From Tersicoccus phoenicis (lineage in GTDB: Bacteria; Actinomycetota; Actinomycetes; Actinomycetales; Micrococcaceae), in NCBI RefSeq assembly GCF_001968835.1, contig NZ_MRDE01000081.1, positions 1 to 64,000 on the forward strand: a DNA stretch of 64,000 nt, written 5' to 3'. Positions 58,516 to 64,000 of the stretch are shown piece after piece. Under the pieces are notes generated by a model. It saw nothing but the letters and a program-made list of their open reading frames with translations, did no database searches and was not told where the DNA came from. Position numbers and translations under genes: made by a program. The first letter of the stretch is position 1. The number at the start of each line of letters is the position of its first letter.

Positions 58516-59958
58516 GTGGAGTGGTTCTCCGCGGACGACTACTGGTTCGCGCGGCTGCTGTTCCTGCGAGCGCTGGCGGCCGTGTACCTGGTGGCGTTCC
58601 TCGTGGCCCTGAATCAGTTCCGGGCGCTGCTCGGGACCGACGGCATGCTGCCCATCCCCCGGTTCGTCGCCCGGGTCCCGTTCGGTCGGGCGCCGAGCAT
58701 CTTCCACTGGCACTACTCGGACCGGTTCTTCGCCGGAACCGCCGTCGTCGGCGCGGTCCTGTCCGCGCTCGCCTTGATCGGGTCCACCGAGCAGGCGCCC
58801 CTACCGGTGACGATGGCGGTCTGGTTCGTGCTCTGGACCCTCTACCAGTCGATCGTCAACGTGGGCCAGACCTGGTACGCATTCGGCTGGGAGTCGCTGC
58901 TGCTCGAGGTCGGGTTCCTGGCGATCTTCCTCGGCAACGCCGCGACCGCTCCGCCGTTCCTGCTGCTGCTCGCCCTGCGCTGGGTGCTGTTCCGGCTCGA
59001 GTTCGGGGCAGGCCTGATCAAGATCCGCGGCGACACGTGCTGGCGGGACCTGACCTGTTTGAACTACCACCACGAGACGCAGCCGATGCCGGGCCCGTTC
59101 AGCTGGTACTTCCATCACCTGCCCGCGCCCCTGCACAAGGTGGAGGTGGCCGGCAACCACGTCACGCAGCTGATCGTCCCGTTCGGCCTGTTCCTGCCGC
59201 AGCCGGTCGCCGGGGTCGCGGCCGGGATCATGATCATCACGCAGCTGTGGCTCGTGATCAGCGGCAACTTCTCCTGGCTGAACTGGATGGCGATCGTGCT
59301 CGGCCTGTCCGTGCTGCCCGACGGGTTCTGGCGGTGGCTGGCGGGGTTCGGACCGGCGCCGCCGACGACGACGCCGGTCTGGTGGGCAGTGCTGGTCGTC
59401 GCCGTCGCGGTGCTGGTTCTCGTCCTCTCGTGGGCGCCGGCGAAGAACCTCGTGTCCCGTCGCCAGGCGATGAACGCCTCGTTCGACCGGCTGCACCTAG
59501 TCAACACGTACGGCGCGTTCGGTTCGGTGACAAGAATCCGGTGGGAGGTCGTCGTCGAGGGCACCACGGATCCGCAGCCGGGCCCGGACACGGTGTGGCG
59601 GGAGTACGAGTTCAAGGGCAAACCCGGGGACGTGCGCCGCCGGCCCGCCCAGTTCGCGCCGTACCACCTGCGGCTGGACTGGTTGATGTGGTTCGCCGCG
59701 CTCTCCCCCGGGTACGCCGAGCCGTGGTTCACCGGTTTCATCGCCCGGCTGCTCGCCGGGGACCGGGCGACGCTGAAACTGCTGCGGCGCAACCCGTTTC
59801 CGGACGAGCCGCCGGCGTTCGTGCGGGCCCGCTTGTTCCGGTACCGGTTCACGACCCGCGCCGAACGGCGAACCACCGGTGACTGGTGGGTCCGCACCGT
59901 GCAGTCCACGTTCCTGCCACCGGTCTCGCTGCGCGGCAGCACCGCTGGTCGCTCCTGA
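58516..59958 (+). CDS. Lipase maturation factor-like membrane protein
   Basis: A 480-residue multi-pass membrane protein of the LMF1 family: FHWHYSDRFFAG, CLNYHHETQPMPGPFSWYFHHLP and RLDWLMWFAALSP are signature parts; about eight helices alternate with them. GTG at 58516 follows a TAGGGT -10 hexamer by 6 bases (leaderless). Its role in bacteria is not known; in animals the homologue helps lipases fold. Confidence 0.9.
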   Translation: MEWFSADDYWFARLLFLRALAAVYLVAFLVALNQFRALLGTDGMLPIPRFVARVPFGRAPSIFHWHYSDRFFAGTAVVGAVLSALALIGSTEQAPLPVTMAVWFVLWTLYQSIVNVGQTWYAFGWESLLLEVGFLAIFLGNAATAPPFLLLLALRWVLFRLEFGAGLIKIRGDTCWRDLTCLNYHHETQPMPGPFSWYFHHLPAPLHKVEVAGNHVTQLIVPFGLFLPQPVAGVAAGIMIITQLWLVISGNFSWLNWMAIVLGLSVLPDGFWRWLAGFGPAPPTTTPVWWAVLVVAVAVLVLVLSWAPAKNLVSRRQAMNASFDRLHLVNTYGAFGSVTRIRWEVVVEGTTDPQPGPDTVWREYEFKGKPGDVRRRPAQFAPYHLRLDWLMWFAALSPGYAEPWFTGFIARLLAGDRATLKLLRRNPFPDEPPAFVRARLFRYRFTTRAERRTTGDWWVRTVQSTFLPPVSLRGSTAGRS

Positions 59959-60053
59959 GGACTGCCGCGGATGCGCGCGGGGGTCCCTGTGGCACGATGA
60001 GAGCGGTCCCGAGTAGCCGGGCGCACGTCAGGGTCGCGTCCGAGAGGAGAACC

Positions 60054-60383
60054 GTGAACCTTCCCCGCACGCTGGTGACCGCCGCGGCCGCTGCGTACGC
60101 GGCCAACTGCGCGCTCGGCGCCTCGGTCGCCGCGCGCTGGGTGGACACCTCGAACATGCGCTGGGTGCATCACGGCCTCTACATCGTCACCAGCGTCACC
60201 ACGGCCGCAGCCGTCGTCGTCACCGGCGCCGCCCGGTCCCCGGCCGCCCTCGCTCTCGCCCCGGCCGCCGTCCCGCTGTTCCTGCTGCAACGGCACGGCG
60301 CCCGCCCGCTGCCCCGTCACACCCGCGACGCCCTCGCCGCGGCTCCCTGCTACGCGGCCGGCCTCGTGCTGGCCCGGAGGTGA
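60054..60383 (+). CDS. Small membrane protein
   Basis: GTG at 60054 (GAGAGGAGA upstream) gives 109 residues with about three membrane segments ([53 protein letters not shown]). It precedes the nitroreductase gene by 4 bases and is probably co-transcribed. No family recognised. Confidence 0.7.
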   Translation: MNLPRTLVTAAAAAYAANCALGASVAARWVDTSNMRWVHHGLYIVTSVTTAAAVVVTGAARSPAALALAPAAVPLFLLQRHGARPLPRHTRDALAAAPCYAAGLVLARR

Positions 60384-60387
60384 ATCC

Positions 60388-61206
60388 GTGGAGTTCCTCG
60401 ACGCCGTGTTCAACCGTCGCACCACGAACGGCCCGTTCCGGCCGGACCCGGTCAGCCCGGAGCACCAGCAGCTGCTGGTCCGTGCCGCCGCCTCCGCGCC
60501 GTCGCAGTTCAACAGCCAGCCGTGGCGGTTCGTGCTGATCGAGGACCGGGACACGATCGAGACCGTCGCCGCCATCAGCGGCCAGAGCATGACTCGGGTG
60601 ATGAGCGAGGGAACCTTCTTCGACCGGTACAAGAAGTACTTCCGGTTCAGCCAGAAGGAGATGGACGCGGCGCGCAGCGGCATGCTGTTCGACAAGATGC
60701 CTGCCCTGCTGCGACCCTTCACCTCCCGCGCGTTCACCCCGTCCGGGCAGAGCCTGATGAACCGGCTGCGCGTCCCGCAGACCCTCGGTGAGGAGAACCG
60801 GAAGCTCGTGGCCGGCTCACCGCTATTGATCGGCGTCATGCTCGAGCGCGGCGAGTACCGGCCCGGCGAGCTCTCCGGTTTCTACTCGGTGTTCAGCATG
60901 GGCGCCGCGATGGAGAACCTGTGGCTGACGACGGTGGAGCTGGGGATGGGCATCCAGTTCGTCTCCTTCCCCATGGAGGCGCCCGAGAACTGGGCCCGGA
61001 TCGTGCGGATGCTCGAGGTGCCCGAGGACCTGGAGCTGATGGCCGTCTACCGGCTCGGCTACCTGCCGGAGAAGAAGCATCGACCGGCCATCGACTGGTC
61101 CAGTAGCGAGCGGAAGCGGCCCTCCCAGTTCGTGTTCCGCGAGACGTGCGCGACGCCGCAGCAGGGCTGGGACGACGACGTCCGGCCCGGCGCGACGGCG
61201 TCCTGA
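60388..61206 (+). CDS. Nitroreductase-family protein
   Basis: A 272-residue FMN-dependent nitroreductase. GTG at 60388 follows [23 protein letters not shown] and [22 protein letters not shown] are the FMN-binding beginning; [20 protein letters not shown] is the second signature. It reduces nitro compounds, quinones or enones with NAD(P)H. It is in an operon with a small membrane protein. Confidence 0.9.
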   Translation: MEFLDAVFNRRTTNGPFRPDPVSPEHQQLLVRAAASAPSQFNSQPWRFVLIEDRDTIETVAAISGQSMTRVMSEGTFFDRYKKYFRFSQKEMDAARSGMLFDKMPALLRPFTSRAFTPSGQSLMNRLRVPQTLGEENRKLVAGSPLLIGVMLERGEYRPGELSGFYSVFSMGAAMENLWLTTVELGMGIQFVSFPMEAPENWARIVRMLEVPEDLELMAVYRLGYLPEKKHRPAIDWSSSERKRPSQFVFRETCATPQQGWDDDVRPGATAS

Positions 61207-61255
61207 CCGCCGGCTGAGCGGGGGACCTCACGAATCGGCATCCGCCGGCGTCTAC

Positions 61256-61801
61256 GTGGTGATGGAGAAGCGAGCACCCTTCGAGAGGGTCGTGACCGAA
61301 CACGGGGGCACTGTGCTGCGGGTCTGCCGCGGTGTGCTCGGCCCGCACCCGGACGCCGACGACGCGTGGGCCGAGACCTTCCTCGCCGCGCTTCGGGCGT
61401 GGCCGGACCTGCCGGCGGACGCGAATGTGCAGGCCTGGCTGGTGACCATCGCGCATCGGAAGGCGATCGACGTCCTCCGCGCGCGGGCCCGGCACGCGGT
61501 ACCCGTCGACCGGGTACCGGAGGGGCGCTCGTCGCTGGGCGACCCGGACGCCGCCCAGCCCGATCTGTGGGCGGCCCTGGCGCGGCTGCCGCAGAAGCAA
61601 CGGCTCTGCGTCGTCCACCACCACCTCGGTGGCCTGCCGTACCGTGACGTCGCGGCGCTGACCGGCGGCACGGAGGCCTCCGCCCGGCGGGCCGCGGCCG
61701 ACGGCGTCGCCACCCTCCGCCGGCTGCTCGCCGTGCCCGACGACGACCATGACCAACCCGGCGGTCTCGTCACCGCTCAGCCAGGAAGGACACTCCGATG
61801 A
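61256..61801 (+). CDS. Sigma-70 family (ECF-like) sigma factor
   Basis: A 181-residue sigma factor with region 2 (HPDADDAWAETFLAALRAW, QAWLVTIAHRKAIDVLRAR) and region 4 (RLPQKQRLCVVHHHLGGLPYRDVAALTGG). It overlaps the ogt gene by 4 bases, so the two are co-expressed; the pair recurs in actinobacteria, and the sigma factor likely drives an alkylation or stress response. The start may be ATG at 61262. Confidence 0.85.
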   Translation: MVMEKRAPFERVVTEHGGTVLRVCRGVLGPHPDADDAWAETFLAALRAWPDLPADANVQAWLVTIAHRKAIDVLRARARHAVPVDRVPEGRSSLGDPDAAQPDLWAALARLPQKQRLCVVHHHLGGLPYRDVAALTGGTEASARRAAADGVATLRRLLAVPDDDHDQPGGLVTAQPGRTLR

Positions 61802-62493
61802 CCACCGTCTCCCACCCCGAGCCCGAACCCACCGGTGTCCAGTCCACCGGTGTCCGGGCTTCCGACCCGCAGTGCACCGACCCGCAATCCACCGGTCCCG
61901 TGATCGAGGCCGTCCGGGATGCCACCAGCCCGAGCGAGGAGGAGCTGGCCGCACTGCACGAGCGGCTCGAGGCGCGCGCCGGGGACGACCTCGACGTCGC
62001 CTACCGCACCGTCGACAGCCCGGTCGGGCCGCTGCTGTTGGCCGCCACCGACGCCGGGCTGGTCCGCGTGGCCTTCGCGGTCGAGGACCACGACGCCGTG
62101 CTGCAGACCCTCGCCGACCGGCTCGGCCCGCGGATCCTGCGGGCGCCGAAGCGCCTGGACACCGCCGCCCGGGAGGTCGAGGAATACTTCGAGGGCCGGC
62201 GGCACGCCTTCGACCTGCCGCTGGACCTGCGCCTGTCCGCCGGGTTCCGTCGCCTCGTGCAGGAGCACCTGCCCCGGATCGGGTTCGGCAGCACGGCGTC
62301 CTACGCCCAGGTCGCCGCCGCCGTCGGCAACCCGGCGGCCGTGCGGGCCGTGGGCACCGCGTGCGCCACCAACCCCCTGCCCGTCGTCGTACCCTGCCAC
62401 CGCGTGCTGCGCTCCGACGGCAGCCTCGGCGGGTACATCGGCGGGCTGGCTGCCAAACGCACCCTGCTCAGCCTGGAAACCGCAGCCGCCTGA
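61798..62493 (+). CDS. ogt: Methylated-DNA-protein-cysteine methyltransferase
   Basis: A 231-residue Ogt/MGMT. VVVPCHRVLRSDGSLGGY carries the acceptor Cys, and FGSTASYAQVAAAVGNPAAVRAVG is the DNA-binding part. It removes O6-alkyl groups from guanine in a suicide reaction. An N-terminal extension of about 60 residues contains repeats of STG/SGV/DPQ type (VQSTGVRASDPQ), not typical of Ogt. It is coupled to the sigma factor gene. Confidence 0.93.
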   Translation: MTTVSHPEPEPTGVQSTGVRASDPQCTDPQSTGPVIEAVRDATSPSEEELAALHERLEARAGDDLDVAYRTVDSPVGPLLLAATDAGLVRVAFAVEDHDAVLQTLADRLGPRILRAPKRLDTAAREVEEYFEGRRHAFDLPLDLRLSAGFRRLVQEHLPRIGFGSTASYAQVAAAVGNPAAVRAVGTACATNPLPVVVPCHRVLRSDGSLGGYIGGLAAKRTLLSLETAAA

Positions 62494-62620
62494 CCGCAGC
62501 ACCCCGCACACTGGGTTAGATTGACTCAGGAAAGCGTGCGGTCAGCACGGGCGGCGACGCCCCGGGTCAACGACACCAGTGGCGCGGTCGGGCGGCGGAC
62601 GTCACCTGAGAAAAGAGACG

Positions 62621-63655
62621 ATGGACACCATCCTGCAGGAACCCACCTGGCTCGCCGTGCAGCGGGATCTCGGCCATGACGTGGCCGACCTGAGCGGACC
62701 CGGCTGGCGCGCCGGCGCCGTCCTGCAGCGCCGCCGGGTCGGATCTTTCCTCTACTGCCCGTACGGTCCCGTCGTGGCGGAACCCGGCGCCCTGCCGGCC
62801 GCGCTCACCGCGCTGACCGGGGAGGCGCGCCGTGCCGGTGCCTGGTTCCTGCGGCTGGAGCCGATGCCCGCCGGCGACGGTCTGGAGCCCGGGCGTGGGC
62901 GCGACGTCGCAGAGCTGCGCGAGGTCCTCGCCGCTCGGGGCGCCCGGATCAGTCCGAGCGACGTCCAACCGCGGCGGACCCGCCTGATCGATCTACGCCG
63001 GCCACCCGAGGATCTGCTGGCCGGCATGACGGGCAGCATCCGCACCATCTACCGCAACGGGCACAAGAAGGGCCTGGCGGTGGAGGCCAGCTCCGACCCG
63101 GCCGACATCGCCATCCTGCTCGGCTTCCTCGAGCTGACCGCCAGCCGGAAGGGTATCCGCACCCACCCCGAACGGTACCTGCGGCAGGTCGCCGCCACCC
63201 TGATGCCCCGGGACGCGGCCAAGCTGTACATCACCCGGCAGCACGGCACGCCGGTGTGCGCCGCACTGGTGTACGACTCCGCCACCGTCCGGACGTTCGC
63301 CCACGCGGCGGTCCCGGCGCAGCACCGGCGGCTGCGACCGAACCAGCCGCTGATCGTGCAGGCGATGCTGGACGCCCGGGCGCGCGGCCAGCACGCCGCC
63401 GACCTGTTCGGCATCGCCCCGACCGACGACCCCTCCCACCCGTGGGCCGGGTTCACCGCGTTCAAACGCTCCTTCGGCGGAATCGACGTCGCCCACACCG
63501 GCACGTGGGACCTGCCCGTCCGGTCCGCCGCCTACGGCCTGTACCGGCAGGCCCGGAGCACGCTGGACGCCTCCCGGCAGGGGGAGCGGCGGGTCCGGCG
63601 GGCGCTGGCCGCCGCCCGGTCCTCGGCCCGACCGGCGGGATCCCCGGCGTCCTGA
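62621..63655 (+). CDS. FemAB-type peptidoglycan bridge/lipid II aminoacyltransferase-like
   Basis: ATG at 62621 gives 344 residues. The two-lobe GNAT-like FemX fold is marked by GSFLYCPYGPVV, FLRLEPMP, RRTRLIDLRRPPEDLLAGM, RNGHKKGLAVEASSDP and LFGIAPTDDPSHPWAGFTAFKRSFGG. Family members transfer an amino acid from aminoacyl-tRNA to lipid II. The exact acceptor is unknown. GAGAAAAGAGACG precedes the start. Confidence 0.87.
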   Translation: MDTILQEPTWLAVQRDLGHDVADLSGPGWRAGAVLQRRRVGSFLYCPYGPVVAEPGALPAALTALTGEARRAGAWFLRLEPMPAGDGLEPGRGRDVAELREVLAARGARISPSDVQPRRTRLIDLRRPPEDLLAGMTGSIRTIYRNGHKKGLAVEASSDPADIAILLGFLELTASRKGIRTHPERYLRQVAATLMPRDAAKLYITRQHGTPVCAALVYDSATVRTFAHAAVPAQHRRLRPNQPLIVQAMLDARARGQHAADLFGIAPTDDPSHPWAGFTAFKRSFGGIDVAHTGTWDLPVRSAAYGLYRQARSTLDASRQGERRVRRALAAARSSARPAGSPAS

Positions 63656-63708
63656 GGCGCGAGCGACCGCGGGGTTGCCGTGCGCCCGCGACGACGGTGG
63701 GTGGAACG

Positions 63709-64000
63709 TCAGCGGGCTCCAGCGCCGTCCCCGTGGCGTACGGTCAGCAGCCGGAAGGAGCGCTGGGGGCGCACCTGCCAGCCCGCCGGGACCAGGGCGG
63801 CCAGTTCATCGGCCCGGTAGCTGCGCCGGATCGAGAGCAGCCCGTCGAAGCGCAGGAAGGTGCGGGCACGGGCTACCGGCAGGGTGCCGACCCAGTAGAG
63901 CAGCCACGCCGTCCGGCTCCGCCGCAGATCGTTGTGCACGACGACGCCCGCGGCCAGCGCCGTGGTGTCGGTCAGCAGCGCAATCAACTCTCCGGCGCTG
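63709..64000 (-). CDS. Class I SAM methyltransferase, C-terminal part (runs off the window)
   Basis: The frame is open to the window edge. The visible C-terminus reads VVVHNDLRRSRTAWLLYWVG, then FLRFDGLLSIRRSYRADELA and VRPQRSFRLLTVR, as in UbiE/Coq5-like methyltransferases with this C-terminal tail. The SAM-binding part lies outside the window. Substrate unknown. Confidence 0.7.
   Translation of the reverse strand, partial: SAGELIALLTDTTALAAGVVVHNDLRRSRTAWLLYWVGTLPVARARTFLRFDGLLSIRRSYRADELAALVPAGWQVRPQRSFRLLTVRHGDGAGAR

Noticed and set aside
1-64000. CRISPR arrays, rRNA and tRNA genes
   Set aside because: No regularly spaced repeats, rRNA-like blocks or convincing tRNA cloverleafs were recognised by eye; the integrase target is ychF and not a tRNA gene.

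Overview
The window comes from a high-GC actinobacterium. The evidence is dense GC-rich codon use, many GTG starts, -10 hexamers sitting 6-8 bases upstream of start codons (leaderless transcripts), and a chromosomal block ychF / ispH / DUF / xseA-xseB that resembles the Mycobacterium tuberculosis Rv1107c-Rv1112 neighbourhood. The genus cannot be fixed from the sequence alone.

Three regions are visible. (1) 1-9790 is an accessory, partly decayed chromosomal stretch. It holds four consecutive PIN-toxin/antitoxin modules (1784-4595, one toxin frameshifted), an HEPN/nucleotidyltransferase toxin-antitoxin pair (8693-9719), two P-loop kinase-like genes, an ArfB-type ribosome-rescue factor, an intact galactonate dehydratase beside broken sugar-acid genes, and several gene remnants. 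(2) About 9791-31650 is a 21.9 kb integrated mobile element. It sits in the 3' end of ychF: the last codons of ychF (EFPFNV-stop) are stranded at the far left end (9769-9789), and the ychF body on the right now ends in element-derived codons. A large serine integrase lies at the right end. The element carries an excisionase-like gene, a HUH plus SF3-helicase replication initiator, a small resolvase, a MobC/relaxase pair with an overlapping membrane-protein gene, a VirD4-like ATPase, ArdA antirestriction and several small membrane proteins. No VirB4-like ATPase was recognised, so it is probably mobilizable rather than self-conjugative. (3) 31650-64000 is ordinary chromosome.

The element's cargo is mostly defence. 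A ParB-like plus Mrr-like nuclease pair (13819-15830) looks like a two-gene system. An EcoRI-family adenine methyltransferase, a DUF262-HNH protein, a large ImmA-like protein and a PIN protein (24255-28172) form a second block. A TIR protein, a caspase-like protease and a small RyR-like protein (28241-29873) form a third, resembling the TIR-caspase (type IV Thoeris) architecture with an extra gene. These cassettes are the best candidates for undescribed biology.

The chromosomal right half holds DNA repair (xseAB, rmuC, AlkB, Ogt), isoprenoid (ispH), polyphosphate (PPK2), NAD (nadE, aspartate dehydrogenase) and pentose phosphate (zwf) genes, a betaine/choline-type ABC transporter, a succinate-semialdehyde dehydrogenase, and assorted oxidoreductases. 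nadE is bracketed by two copies of one 22-bp-arm palindrome. No rRNA, tRNA or CRISPR array was recognised.
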